Shown here one piece after another: positions 8,459 to 16,047 of a DNA stretch of 40,740 nt. This DNA is from a virus, in IMG/VR virus record IMGVR_UViG_3300022205_000007, positions 1 to 40,740 of that record; one strand, written 5' to 3'. The notes beneath the pieces were generated by a model. That model was given only the letters and a program-made list of their open reading frames with translations. It ran no database searches and had not been told where the DNA came from. Positions within the stretch are counted from its first letter, which is position 1; every line of letters starts with the position of its first letter. Both the position numbers and the translations under genes were made by a program.

Positions 8459-10346
8459 CTTTTATCATCTCCCTTTGTTCACGGATTTGTTCCAATAATG
8501 CTCTATAGCCTTCTATTTCATCTCTGTTACCCATGCTTTCAGCTTTAGCAATATTCAATAAAGCGGTTGTTTCTTTAACTGCCATGTCAGAATCCGCTAA
8601 GGCTGTACTAATACGCATTTCGTTCAGTTTTACTATTTGATCAACTTCGAATTGACGTGCGGCCAGCTCTGCCTCTGGATTTGGTGGTGGTTGTAAAGCT
8701 TCCGGCGTCATTGGGAATATTTCCTCGACACCTTCAACATTGAGTAATTGCAAAAATCGTTTTTCCACCAAAGGTACGTTATAACCTTGGACCATCTGGG
8801 ATCGCTGCATAATGACTTCCATGCGCGACAATCTTTGTGTGTCGGATGACATATTCGGATCAGCGGTAGGACTAATATCTGTTGGATCGCCTAAATAATC
8901 TTCTTGTTTTATTGCTTTTTCGTCATCTGAAATAATGTAATATTCCATCGGATCTAAATATTCTTTATTCAGCAAATAACGTTTCTGATACTCTTCTTTT
9001 AATGATCGGTAGACTCGCTGATAAATAGCGGTGATCACTTTCATACCTTCTTCAAGCGCCGCCATGGCTGTTGTAGCAGGCGTATTTTGCCCCGGCGTTT
9101 TACCCACCATCATGTCGGATACCGATGATAAGCGTTCGCCGTATTCAACCAGATAGTTTAATAATGTGAACAATGTGCCGGATGGCTCTTTAAAAGGCAT
9201 CTGGAAGATATTCTTACGCAAATCATCTCCAGTACTATCGATCTTGATAAACTCGCCCATTTTGAATTTAAGAGCGCCACCTTTAAGCCTTGCCCCGCGC
9301 CCTATGAAGCCGCCCTGTCGTATTGATAATGTACCGGCATCTATTAATTGGTTAATCAGCGTATTAACCGATTCATTAATAGGCGTTAATAAACTCCCGA
9401 AACCCATATCATAAAAACCGCCATCGGGCGAAGGGATAAATGTATATTTGGTGAAATAATGCTTAGCGTGTATTTTTAATATTCTACCGTCTGTATCTTG
9501 TTTGATTTTTTCAAATCGATTCACTATCCGAAAGACTCTGCCTTCATCATCAAAGGTCACGGTATACGGCTCTTTATAACCGTCATCGTCTAAGTCAATC
9601 AGGCAATATTGTTCATACAATTCGATAGGCGCGTCGGTATCATCGTTTGGTTCTGTTAGACCTTGGCGATCATCTTGCAATTTATCCAGTTCATTTTTTT
9701 CACGCACACTGCGTTTTAGTTCATGTTCTAAATAAGTACCGGCTCTTTGCTTTTCGATAATTTCATTTTCATACTTAGGGATAACATGAGTGTAACGAGA
9801 ACAGGTTTCCAAGGATTTGGCATAATAATTTACGACTAAATCATTAGCGTTAACATGGACACCTTTAACCATATCGCCGTCGTAATAGCTTTTTATGAAT
9901 GATGACCCCATCATCGGCAATACGATTAATAATTTATCGTGTTCACTTAACCATGCTTTATCCTGCTCCAATACTTGGTAGGACATATGTTCAGATACAC
10001 GTTTCGCCCGGTCGTGTTTCTCCGACGCTGCATCTCTACCAATGACCCGCATTTTTACCGGATTAGGTGACGAGAATAATTGTGGATAAATACGTGATTG
10101 AAATTGAATGCAAGCAATCGACAATAATGGAAATTTAACATTCGCCGCTTTAGCCCATGGCGTGTTTTTTGTTTCAGTGGATTGAATAGCAATACCGATG
10201 GCGGTTGCCATTCGTTTTTCCCACTCCCGACGTGATGTTTTATCTTGCTTATAATCGTCAAGGCATTTTTGACCGATTTGATTAAGCCTGTCTTCAGGAA
10301 GCAATTCAGCAATGTTTGTTGCGTCGTAAAGTGTTTCTATATCCAT
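8352..10346 (-). CDS. Portal protein
   Basis: The 664-residue protein matches the P22-like portal class. The N-terminus has TSRREWEKRMATAIGIA and KNTPWAKAANVKFPLLSIACIQFQSRIYPQLF. The centre has a QYCLIDLDDDGYKEPYTVTFD core and NTLINQLIDAGTLS. The C-terminal part is helical, ending in a long coiled segment (EAELAARQFEVDQIVKLNEMRIS). It forms the dodecameric ring at the DNA-entry vertex. It follows TerL with one small gene between. Confidence 0.9.
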   Translation of the reverse strand: MDIETLYDATNIAELLPEDRLNQIGQKCLDDYKQDKTSRREWEKRMATAIGIAIQSTETKNTPWAKAANVKFPLLSIACIQFQSRIYPQLFSSPNPVKMRVIGRDAASEKHDRAKRVSEHMSYQVLEQDKAWLSEHDKLLIVLPMMGSSFIKSYYDGDMVKGVHVNANDLVVNYYAKSLETCSRYTHVIPKYENEIIEKQRAGTYLEHELKRSVREKNELDKLQDDRQGLTEPNDDTDAPIELYEQYCLIDLDDDGYKEPYTVTFDDEGRVFRIVNRFEKIKQDTDGRILKIHAKHYFTKYTFIPSPDGGFYDMGFGSLLTPINESVNTLINQLIDAGTLSIRQGGFIGRGARLKGGALKFKMGEFIKIDSTGDDLRKNIFQMPFKEPSGTLFTLLNYLVEYGERLSSVSDMMVGKTPGQNTPATTAMAALEEGMKVITAIYQRVYRSLKEEYQKRYLLNKEYLDPMEYYIISDDEKAIKQEDYLGDPTDISPTADPNMSSDTQRLSRMEVIMQRSQMVQGYNVPLVEKRFLQLLNVEGVEEIFPMTPEALQPPPNPEAELAARQFEVDQIVKLNEMRISTALADSDMAVKETTALLNIAKAESMGNRDEIEGYRALLEQIREQREMIKDGMEQRGLPGMENKPANEEIPKIPGGLQSAAGTKP

Positions 10347-10588
10347 TACTGTTTATCCTTAACGAAATGTAATTGCCTTGAAATAAGCCCATCGGGCGAT
10401 ATTCTAAAGCGATACCGTAAATGGTATTTTCCAATATTGATTTGGAAATACTTACCGCGACAATCATCCTTTGAATAATGTGAGCCTTTAAGATTACCCT
10501 TCGTAATAAAGGTATCATTGGGATAAAAATCGCCTTCTGCTTTGTCTTTATTAGTAACCAGTCGTGAAACAAATGCCTTCATCTTCAT
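10346..10588 (-). CDS. Small basic protein between terminase and portal, unknown
   Basis: The ORF overlaps the 3' end of the large-terminase gene in another frame. I choose the ATG at 10588 (80 residues), preceded by GGAGATGGAAGATT; the first in-frame ATG at 10621 lies deeper in terL. The protein (MKMKAFVSRLVTNKDKAEGDFYPNDTF...) is basic and beta-rich and is not recognised. Its stop meets the portal start. Confidence 0.55.
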   Translation of the reverse strand: MKMKAFVSRLVTNKDKAEGDFYPNDTFITKGNLKGSHYSKDDCRGKYFQINIGKYHLRYRFRISPDGLISRQLHFVKDKQ

Positions 10589-12083
10589 AATCTTCCATCT
10601 CCGATTCGTATAATTCGTCATCCCACTCTTCTTCAGTGGGAGCCTCGATCATGTCGTCCAACATCAAACCCAACCAAGCAAACATGTCTACCTGATCCTT
10701 GTAAGTCCATTTCGGGAAATGCAATAACTCTTCTTCAAAATCTGGATACCAGTCAGCTCTTTTATTAAACCGAACTTTTCCGGCTCGCATTCTTGCCCGA
10801 ATACTTTGCGCTCTGGCTAATTTGTCTTTGGTAGGGGATTTCGCATCGATGTTTATAAACGTTTGTTCATCGTTCATGCGTTTATACAGAAATGGACCGA
10901 TACTGCGTTGGATGTTTTCCGACTCTAATCGGAATGTATCTAAGGGAAACCGTTTAGCTATACTGAATATTTCGTCACTGATTTGTAATGAATCCCAGCG
11001 ACCGCGCCGAACGTCTTCTAAATGCAATATGCCGTCTGAATCGATACCACCCACACCTAATGCTGTGTAAGCGGATCGTTTATTCTCAGTGATGGCCAAA
11101 TCACCGGCTGCATAGAAGGTTTTGCGTTTAGCGTAATCTTCTTCAGTCATTTCGATGAAATCTTCCTTTCGGAAGTAGGCTGTCGTGTTATCTATTGGAT
11201 TGTTTAAATACTCCTGTCCGTAGACATCCAACATACCTTGACTGGCGTAATCTGCACGAATGGCTTGAAGACGCTCTTTTGGGAACATTTCCGCCCATAG
11301 CAAATTATCAAAGTGTTCATCGTGCGCCCGGTAGAGAACCGCTTTCCAGGGTAATTCCTTTTTAGAATACGTTTTTAACGGCTCATTAATCGTTTGCGGA
11401 TCTTTATTCGGCGGCATCATTCGCATTAGTAGTGAATCCATGTGCATGACAGTACCGACAACACGGATTTTTCCACCAAACCGGATAATGGGTTTAACCA
11501 CACCGAAAAACCATTTTCTGAACTTTTCACGCTGTAATTCGGATGAACAAATTTCTTCATCTTCCAAATCGTCCGCGATAACCAGTGAAGGTCGTTTGCG
11601 CTCCCATTTCAGACCACGCATTCTTTGCCCCGCACCCTTAACAATGATTCGGAACCTAAAGCCTGTCTTCTTCTCAACAACAATTTCGGTTTCGCGCTCT
11701 TTTACGAAGCGTTTAATGCCCAATTGAGGGTGATTTTGCAGAAATTCGTTCTCTTGCAGCTCAATTTTGATGTCGTTTAAGAAAGAAGCCGCCAACTCTT
11801 CATTGGCGGACAAAATAAGAATGTGTTCATGCTCTTCAAACAAAGCACTGGCGAGAGCATAAGCAAAAGTGACTGCCGTTGATTTAGCCGATCCACGTGG
11901 CGCAGCAATGGCCACTTGCGGGTGCTCAGAGGCGCACAAGGCCCACATTTCATAGTGATGTTCAGGTATGGGTTTTGGATCGTCGTATCGCATAGCGAGA
12001 ACTGATTGGGTAAATCCGCCAATCGTGCGCCATGTGATAGGGGGTTTTTTTTCTGGGGGTTTGTTCTCCTTAACGCTCTTCAT
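10551..12083 (-). CDS. terL: Terminase large subunit (packaging ATPase and nuclease)
   Basis: The 510-residue protein has a Walker A motif APRGSAKST (61-69). A Walker B motif SLVIADD with adjacent acids follows (166-177). The C-terminal RNase H-like nuclease begins FYAAGDLAITENKRSAYT with Asp328. It cuts concatemeric DNA and drives it through the portal. It lies directly upstream of the portal region. Its small subunit is about 4 kb away, beyond the lysis and accessory genes, which is unusual. Confidence 0.93.
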   Translation of the reverse strand: MKSVKENKPPEKKPPITWRTIGGFTQSVLAMRYDDPKPIPEHHYEMWALCASEHPQVAIAAPRGSAKSTAVTFAYALASALFEEHEHILILSANEELAASFLNDIKIELQENEFLQNHPQLGIKRFVKERETEIVVEKKTGFRFRIIVKGAGQRMRGLKWERKRPSLVIADDLEDEEICSSELQREKFRKWFFGVVKPIIRFGGKIRVVGTVMHMDSLLMRMMPPNKDPQTINEPLKTYSKKELPWKAVLYRAHDEHFDNLLWAEMFPKERLQAIRADYASQGMLDVYGQEYLNNPIDNTTAYFRKEDFIEMTEEDYAKRKTFYAAGDLAITENKRSAYTALGVGGIDSDGILHLEDVRRGRWDSLQISDEIFSIAKRFPLDTFRLESENIQRSIGPFLYKRMNDEQTFINIDAKSPTKDKLARAQSIRARMRAGKVRFNKRADWYPDFEEELLHFPKWTYKDQVDMFAWLGLMLDDMIEAPTEEEWDDELYESEMEDYEDEGICFTTGY

Positions 12084-12240
12084 GAAAATCGCAATGGATA
12101 CAATTTTGCATAATTATCTTCACCTTAACTTCAAGTGAAGAAATACGCTTTTCCAATGCCACACGTGCGTTCATGATCGTCAGAAATACAACCAAAAGGT
12201 TGATTGTGACCCCGATAAAAGTCCAAGTCTCGGCGTTCAT
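12070..12240 (-). CDS. Small membrane protein of the lysis cluster
   Basis: I start it at the ATG at 12240, which overlaps the holin stop (TAATG) and follows GAAGAAAT. The 56-residue product has one membrane segment (WTFIGVTINLLVVFLTIM, residues 6-23), a short charged coiled coil and a C-terminal CIHC pair. The topology fits an accessory lysis protein (antiholin or spanin-like). No recognised spanin motif is present. It overlaps terL by 14 bases. Confidence 0.6.
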   Translation of the reverse strand: MNAETWTFIGVTINLLVVFLTIMNARVALEKRISSLEVKVKIIMQNCIHCDFHEER

Positions 12241-12638
12241 TATTTCTTCAGACTCGAAACAATGTGTGGTCCGAAATAGAACATTAATATGCCGCCGCCC
12301 CATGGCACTAATTTCTCAAACATTGAAGACATGTATTCGCTGGCCCCAACATTAAAGAAAAAGACGATAATACCCGCGACAAAACAAATCATCATTGGTC
12401 CGACTACGATAAACGCTAACCATCGTCGGGTTACGGATCGCGTAGAATTTTCATCGTAGGCTGCTTTAATAAAATCCAGATACAACTGCCCTGCTTTTAT
12501 TCGTGCTTCTGCTTTTTCCTCGTCTGTGTAAAAAAGTTTGTCTAATCCGTTATAAATTCCTTCAGCTCCCTTGACCGCCACTTTTCCCAAGTTATCCGCA
12601 CCACCGAATAACGATGTAATCGCTGTCATAAATCCCAT
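12240..12638 (-). CDS. Holin (GTA-holin 3TM-like family)
   Basis: The 132-residue protein has an N-terminal amphipathic region, the conserved ENSTRSVTRRWLAF motif (about residues 64-77) and two clear membrane segments (IVVGPMMICFVAGIIVFFF and GGGILMFYFGPHIV). This is the pattern of the three-TM holin family found in gene-transfer agents and many phages. It would form the lesion that frees the lysozyme. GAGG lies five bases upstream of the ATG. It is two bases from the lysozyme gene. Confidence 0.8.
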   Translation of the reverse strand: MGFMTAITSLFGGADNLGKVAVKGAEGIYNGLDKLFYTDEEKAEARIKAGQLYLDFIKAAYDENSTRSVTRRWLAFIVVGPMMICFVAGIIVFFFNVGASEYMSSMFEKLVPWGGGILMFYFGPHIVSSLKK

Positions 12639-12639
12639 G

Positions 12640-13047
12640 TTAACCTCGCATCATTTCAATCAATAAAGTTGCCCGTCTACCAACTTGAACCGCCCACTTT
12701 GAATCTTTCATTTCGTCGGCGGCTTTACTCCAATCTTTGTTTTCAATGGCTTTAATCATTTTTTTAAATTTAGCCAATCGCGAAAAACCAAGATTAAACA
12801 TCATGTCTACTAATACAGCTTGTTTATTATCTGGAAGGTCATCAAAACTTGGGAACAGTCTGCGGGTATCTTTTATCGCGGCTTCAACATCAATAACAAA
12901 TTGGTGTTCTATAACGTCGGGGTGCAGACCAAGGTCTTCTATATTGTGCCCAATACCGATGGTGAGTTTTCCGGCAGAGCAAGAGTACAGCTTTTCGCTG
13001 TACCCTTCGTGTTTACGAATCAGCTCTTCAATTGTTTCAAGATTCAA
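12640..13047 (-). CDS. Endolysin, T4-type lysozyme (GH24)
   Basis: The 135-residue protein carries the phage lysozyme catalytic pattern E-8-D/C-5-T: E14 in RKHEGY, C23 and T29 in TIGIGHN. It uses the cysteine variant at the Asp20 position of T4 lysozyme. The C-terminal helices (AVLVDMMFNLGFSRL...) match the family. It has no signal peptide, so it depends on the holin. The start is a TTG whose last bases overlap the TGA of the upstream small gene, suggesting coupled translation. Confidence 0.9.
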   Translation of the reverse strand: MNLETIEELIRKHEGYSEKLYSCSAGKLTIGIGHNIEDLGLHPDVIEHQFVIDVEAAIKDTRRLFPSFDDLPDNKQAVLVDMMFNLGFSRLAKFKKMIKAIENKDWSKAADEMKDSKWAVQVGRRATLLIEMMRG

Positions 13048-13148
13048 TTAATTGTCTCGGCAATAATGGCGGTTAACATCAAAATGCCAATAATTGTCAT
13101 TACAACAATGTTGACTTTCTGATAATTACTGTCTATCCATTTTTTCAT
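13044..13148 (-). CDS. 34-residue single-span membrane protein before the lysozyme
   Basis: This short frame starts at an ATG with AGGGG seven bases upstream and encodes a basic N-terminus followed by one membrane span (VNIVVMTIIGILMLTAIIA). It ends in a TGA overlapping the TTG of the lysozyme gene. Size, topology and coupling suggest a lysis accessory such as an antiholin or minimal holin. No family is recognised. Confidence 0.5.
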   Translation of the reverse strand: MKKWIDSNYQKVNIVVMTIIGILMLTAIIAETIN

Positions 13149-13215
13149 TGAATGTCCCCTAAAAAAAGATTAAAGAAATCCGCCCCGTGTCCGATATAGG
13201 AACAGAGGTGAGTTT

Positions 13216-13359
13216 ATGCGACGACGAATATTTGAAATTACGTGTTTTGGATTGGCGTTTTTTATCGCGCCTGAGATATTACTACTGCTTTGGATCGTGG
13301 AAATGGGATTTTGGTACTTTTCCTTGACTGCTAAACCGACTAAAACAATGGGTTTTTAG
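13216..13359 (+). CDS. 47-residue membrane protein on the opposite strand in the lysis region
   Basis: The frame begins MRRRIFEITCFGLAFFIAP and contains a hydrophobic span (ITCFGLAFFIAPEILLLLWIV). GAGGTG lies five bases before the ATG. It fills a 208-base gap in an otherwise minus-strand arm and overlaps the stop of the facing gene by three bases (tail-to-tail, around 13356-13359). It may be a moron or an exclusion-type peptide. Its own promoter is not clear. Confidence 0.42.
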   Translation: MRRRIFEITCFGLAFFIAPEILLLLWIVEMGFWYFSLTAKPTKTMGF

Positions 13360-13523
13360 TATTCACAACGCCCATCTTTCCAGGTGCCGCCGTTTTCTTG
13401 GCATCTAAGTTGTTTTTCGCGGTTTTCAAGAATAGTACCGCCTTGCTTGGCTATACCCCATCCTAAAATGCCCGGTTTAGGCTTGGATGATTTCTTTTTT
13501 GGTGGTGCTTTCGTAGTTGGCAT
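13356..13523 (-). CDS. 55-residue basic protein with C-terminal cysteine motif
   Basis: The frame has a strong AAGGAG seven bases upstream of its ATG. The N-terminus is Lys/Pro-rich (PPKKKSSKPKP) and the C-terminus reads RCQENGGTWKDGRCEY, a CxxxGGTWxxGxC pattern seen in small phage proteins. The function is unknown. It opens the lysis cluster. Confidence 0.6.
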   Translation of the reverse strand: MPTTKAPPKKKSSKPKPGILGWGIAKQGGTILENREKQLRCQENGGTWKDGRCEY

Positions 13524-13658
13524 AGTAGAACTCCTTAAATGAAAATAAATCCGGCTTACTCCTATTTGCCTCTTTGTACTTACCCGCTGATTAAGGATTG
13601 ACCGCGCATTACACTAAAAAAGCATAAAGGGAATGTAATGTTGGCATAGGAGTCTTTT

Positions 13659-13680
13659 CACGTCTGCGCCGGTCGACGTG
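13659..13680. repeat. Inverted repeat in the leader between two minus-strand genes
   Basis: The arms CACGTC and GACGTG are separated by ten GC-rich bases. The element lies in the 169-base gap between 13524 and 13692. It has no downstream T-run on either strand, so a regulator site or RNA processing element is more likely than a terminator. Nothing else is evident in this gap except the AAGGAG of the following gene. Confidence 0.4.
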
Positions 13681-13692
13681 TAACATGGAGCA

Positions 13693-13923
13693 TCAGCGCC
13701 CTTCGATCAAAAATAAATTCTGTAAGTCAGTAGGAAGCGCCGCACCATCACCGTAATAATATTGGATTAACATCGGTAACGCTGGCGCTCTTAGATGTTT
13801 CCTAATCCCTTGAGCCAAACGGCTTGGCCTAAGAAACGTAACACCTAAGTAATAATTCTGTGCTTGCTCATATTTATCCGTGGTGAAATATTTTCCGACC
13901 AGACTTTTGGGTAGTTTTTTCAT
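13693..13923 (-). CDS. Small hypothetical protein
   Basis: The 76-residue basic protein (MKKLPKSLVGKYFTTDKYEQAQNYYLGVTFLRPSR...) overlaps the stop of the upstream winged-helix gene by four bases, so they form one operon. No motif is recognised. A partner role with the DNA-binding neighbour is only a guess. Confidence 0.55.
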   Translation of the reverse strand: MKKLPKSLVGKYFTTDKYEQAQNYYLGVTFLRPSRLAQGIRKHLRAPALPMLIQYYYGDGAALPTDLQNLFLIEGR

Positions 13924-14192
13924 GCTTCTAATTCCGGCTGGTAAAGTTCAGACGCCCCTTTCAATGTCAAAAACCAGACCCGTTTATCACGGAATCCACG
14001 CTCAGTCCCACCGGGAATATCTTTATGCGTGACATAACCTTCTTTCTCAAGCGCTTCAAGCTTAAAATACAGATTACCAATTTGCATTTTTACCCCATGA
14101 AGAGCTAAATATTTAGTTATTGATATTGAATAGGCATCGCCACCTTCAGCGAAAATAGCTTCTAATAATAATTTCTTAATTTTCTGACTCAT
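13920..14192 (-). CDS. PadR-like winged-helix DNA-binding protein
   Basis: The 90-residue protein follows the PadR/winged-helix outline: GGDAYSISITKYLALHG, then MQIGNLYFKLEALEKEGYVTHKD (recognition helix and wing), a GGTERGF stretch and WFLTLKGASEL. It lacks the long C-terminal dimerisation domain of full PadR proteins. A transcription-regulator role within the phage is inferred. Confidence 0.62.
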   Translation of the reverse strand: MSQKIKKLLLEAIFAEGGDAYSISITKYLALHGVKMQIGNLYFKLEALEKEGYVTHKDIPGGTERGFRDKRVWFLTLKGASELYQPELEA

Positions 14193-14203
14193 TTATTCCC
14201 TCA

Positions 14204-14389
14204 TTATCTAAATCCATTACTTACGTATTTTGGTTCCATCGTCTTAAATTTCTGTTCAAACAGTTTTTCACAGGTATGGCAAACCTCGTAAACACAAGGA
14301 CCATTGTGAACGATATTATGGGGTTTTTCTTCGAAGCAATAAATACACCGAAGCATTTCCCGGTTACAAGTGGGACAACGTTTGATCAT
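14204..14389 (-). CDS. Small zinc-ribbon protein
   Basis: The 61-residue protein has paired cysteines C5xxC8, C15xxC18 and C37xxC40 plus C32, enough for one or two zinc sites. It starts two bases after the stop of the upstream membrane-protein gene. Small zinc ribbons of this type often bind nucleic acid or RNA polymerase. The role here is not known. Confidence 0.55.
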   Translation of the reverse strand: MIKRCPTCNREMLRCIYCFEEKPHNIVHNGPCVYEVCHTCEKLFEQKFKTMEPKYVSNGFR

Positions 14390-14391
14390 GA

Positions 14392-14550
14392 CTACTCATT
14401 CCATCTCCGTGGAGATAAAACAGTAATAGCCATTATCCAGATAAAAAACATAACAAAGGAACGAACCCAGTCATCACCATTCAACAGAATGATTTTCAGA
14501 CAGACAAAAGTGACTACCACTGTATATAAAAAATCGATTATCTTTTTCAC
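14392..14550 (-). CDS. 52-residue two-span membrane protein (paralogue A)
   Basis: The frame uses a GTG start with GAAGG three bases upstream. The product has two hydrophobic spans around a short turn: TVVVTFVCLKIIL, then NGDDW, then FVMFFIWIMAITVL, ending PRRW. It is clearly related to the 49-residue product at 15358-15507; both share V.CLK.IL..GDDW and a C-terminal PR(R/K). Function unknown. Confidence 0.55.
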   Translation of the reverse strand: MKKIIDFLYTVVVTFVCLKIILLNGDDWVRSFVMFFIWIMAITVLSPRRWNE

Positions 14551-14593
14551 GACCTTCTCTGTATATAAGCGTATGTACTTATATAGAATGAGT

Positions 14594-15145
14594 CTAATTT
14601 TCAGTTCTCGCGGAAGTTACCGATTGACCACAAGCACCTGAAAAAGCTTTTCTGGTTTCCTGAGCCTCATAAGCATAGCTGTTTCGAGGCTGAACACCGA
14701 TATAAGAGGCTTGTTTAATAGCATCCAACCCAGCGCCCAGAAAAATAACCGTCCACCCGTATTTAGACTCATGCTCTTCAATCAATCTCTTAACTGCCAT
14801 CATCGAATATTCTTTTGAGCAATTTTCTAAACCATCTGTTTGGATAACCAAAATAACCTTCTCTGGTTTTTCTTTAGTAAACCGATTTTTTACATGAGCA
14901 AAGGTTTTACCAATAGCATCATATAATCCGGTCATTCCGCTGGAGCGCCATTTTCTAATATCAGGGGCTGAATTGAGTTTCCCTTCATAATCTACGTGAT
15001 ATTCATTATTAAACCATGCGATGGTTAAATTGGCCTCTCCGATTTCTTTTTGGCCCTTTAAAAATTCATTAAATCCGCTGCATGCCTCTTTGGCCACAAG
15101 TTCCATAGATCCCGATCCGTCTAAAATACAGATTATCTCTTGCAT
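14594..15145 (-). CDS. VWA-domain (von Willebrand factor A) protein
   Basis: The 183-residue protein is a single VWA domain with a complete metal-ion-dependent adhesion site: D9xS11xS13 in ILDGSGSM, T72 in SGMTGLYDAI and D104 in IQTDG. VWA domains mediate Mg-dependent protein contacts, and in bacteria they often pair with MoxR AAA+ ATPases. None is encoded here, so a host partner is possible. GGAAG precedes the ATG. It lies between the two small membrane paralogues. Confidence 0.82.
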   Translation of the reverse strand: MQEIICILDGSGSMELVAKEACSGFNEFLKGQKEIGEANLTIAWFNNEYHVDYEGKLNSAPDIRKWRSSGMTGLYDAIGKTFAHVKNRFTKEKPEKVILVIQTDGLENCSKEYSMMAVKRLIEEHESKYGWTVIFLGAGLDAIKQASYIGVQPRNSYAYEAQETRKAFSGACGQSVTSARTEN

Positions 15146-15164
15146 TATTTTCTTCCTTTATTTT

Positions 15165-15338
15165 TCACTTATTTCTGATGTTTAATTCCAAATTGATAAC
15201 ACGATCACCATAAATACAAAGTTCAAATTCGTCGCCATCTTCTAATACTGTTGTGTTTTTAATATCGCCTTCTGTCAAAAGGATTGCGACTTCGGTATCT
15301 TCTGGACAATTTGCTGTAATATTTACTTTGCCGGTCAT
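15165..15338 (-). CDS. 57-residue acidic protein, unknown
   Basis: The frame has GGAAGAG upstream of its ATG and encodes MTGKVNITANCPEDTEVAIL..., an acidic, beta-rich small protein of a type seen in other phages. It sits between paralogue B and the VWA gene in the same operon. No function can be assigned. Confidence 0.55.
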   Translation of the reverse strand: MTGKVNITANCPEDTEVAILLTEGDIKNTTVLEDGDEFELCIYGDRVINLELNIRNK

Positions 15339-15357
15339 TTTCTCTTCCTTTCCATAA

Positions 15358-15507
15358 TTATTTTCTCGGATAGAAACCGATCACTGCCAATAACCAAACA
15401 AGGGTTAACATTACAACAGAAAACCAATCATCACCCTTTTGCAGTATGAGTTTTAAACAAATAACAGTAATTATAACTATGTAAAAAATATCAAGTTTCT
15501 TATTCAT
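15358..15507 (-). CDS. 49-residue two-span membrane protein (paralogue B)
   Basis: The product MNKKLDIFYIVIITVICLKLIL, then QKGDDWFSVVML and a second span to YPRK, matches paralogue A in length, topology and the CLK.IL..GDDW core. No good Shine-Dalgarno is visible. A 14-base palindrome (AAGTGTAGACACTT) lies just upstream of the ATG and could be an operator. Function unknown. Confidence 0.52.
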   Translation of the reverse strand: MNKKLDIFYIVIITVICLKLILQKGDDWFSVVMLTLVWLLAVIGFYPRK

Positions 15508-15513
15508 GTCGAC

Positions 15514-15527
15514 AAGTGTAGACACTT
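15514..15527. promoter_or_regulatory. Palindrome upstream of paralogue B
   Basis: AAGTGT-AG-ACACTT is a perfect 6+6 palindrome seven bases upstream of the ATG at 15507. A plus-strand extended -10 (TGGTATAAT, hexamer 15534-15539) follows within ten bases. The arrangement suggests an operator controlling divergent transcription. This is inferred from symmetry only. Confidence 0.38.
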
Positions 15528-15533
15528 ATTTGG

Positions 15534-15760
15534 TATAATCAATTTATTTAAAGAGATAAAAATGACTGCCCATCTATCATACTTCCAATAGAAATCTACC
15601 CCATACGGAACTTGATATAACGGCAACTGAGTTACCCCTTTGATATATTCCCGGTAATTTCGAGACTCGGTTTAATTAAATCAATGACTTAGAAAAGAGG
15701 TTCTAACGGATTTTGAATAAAAAAAGCCCAGAATCGTTAAATTCCAGGCTTTTCTTAGGT
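15534..15760 (+). ncRNA. Possible plus-strand short transcript in the 540-base gap
   Basis: The gap 15508-16047 has no convincing gene. On the plus strand it holds an extended -10 at 15531-15539, a nine-codon frame starting at 15561 (MTAHLSYFQ) and, about 200 bases on, a terminator hairpin at 15719-15753. Together they could define a small RNA or leader of about 200 nt. The remainder (15760-16047) holds only a GGGGG/CCCCC hairpin near 15892-15910. Confidence 0.25.
15719..15753 (-). terminator. Rho-independent terminator downstream of terS
   Basis: The arms AAAAGCC and GGCTTTT, with inner GAAT/ATTC pairs, enclose a short loop. Read on the minus strand the hairpin is followed by seven T. It would end transcripts coming from the zinc-ribbon and TerS genes. 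It is weaker but possible on the plus strand (TTTTCTT). Confidence 0.7.
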
Positions 15761-16047
15761 AAGGCCCATTGCAAGGCTCAGTTCTTTATACTCTAAATCC
15801 AAGGAAAAGGCCATATCTCGTTGGTTAAATAGTGAACAGCCTTTTATTTTTGTTGCAGTTTTTGATAGCGGGTGTTGCTGTATTTGGGACAAGGGGGGTT
15901 TTGCCCCCTACCCCTATCGTTCGTGTGCGTATAGAGAAATATCTTGTTAATTAGTAAGTTAGACAGCATACAAAACACACATGGATCACATAAACAGAGC
16001 CATTTTATACGTAACTCATTGTTATATTTGGGGAACGCACTGAATGA

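Noticed and set aside
14276-14641. 121-codon plus-strand frame across the minus-strand membrane and zinc-ribbon genes
   Set aside because: It has no ribosome-binding site, its translation shows no domain, and the opposite strand carries small frames with good start signals and a recognisable paralogue.
15892-15910. G-run hairpin as a terminator or G-quadruplex
   Set aside because: The hairpin has no T-run after it on the plus strand, and there are too few G-runs in register for a quadruplex.
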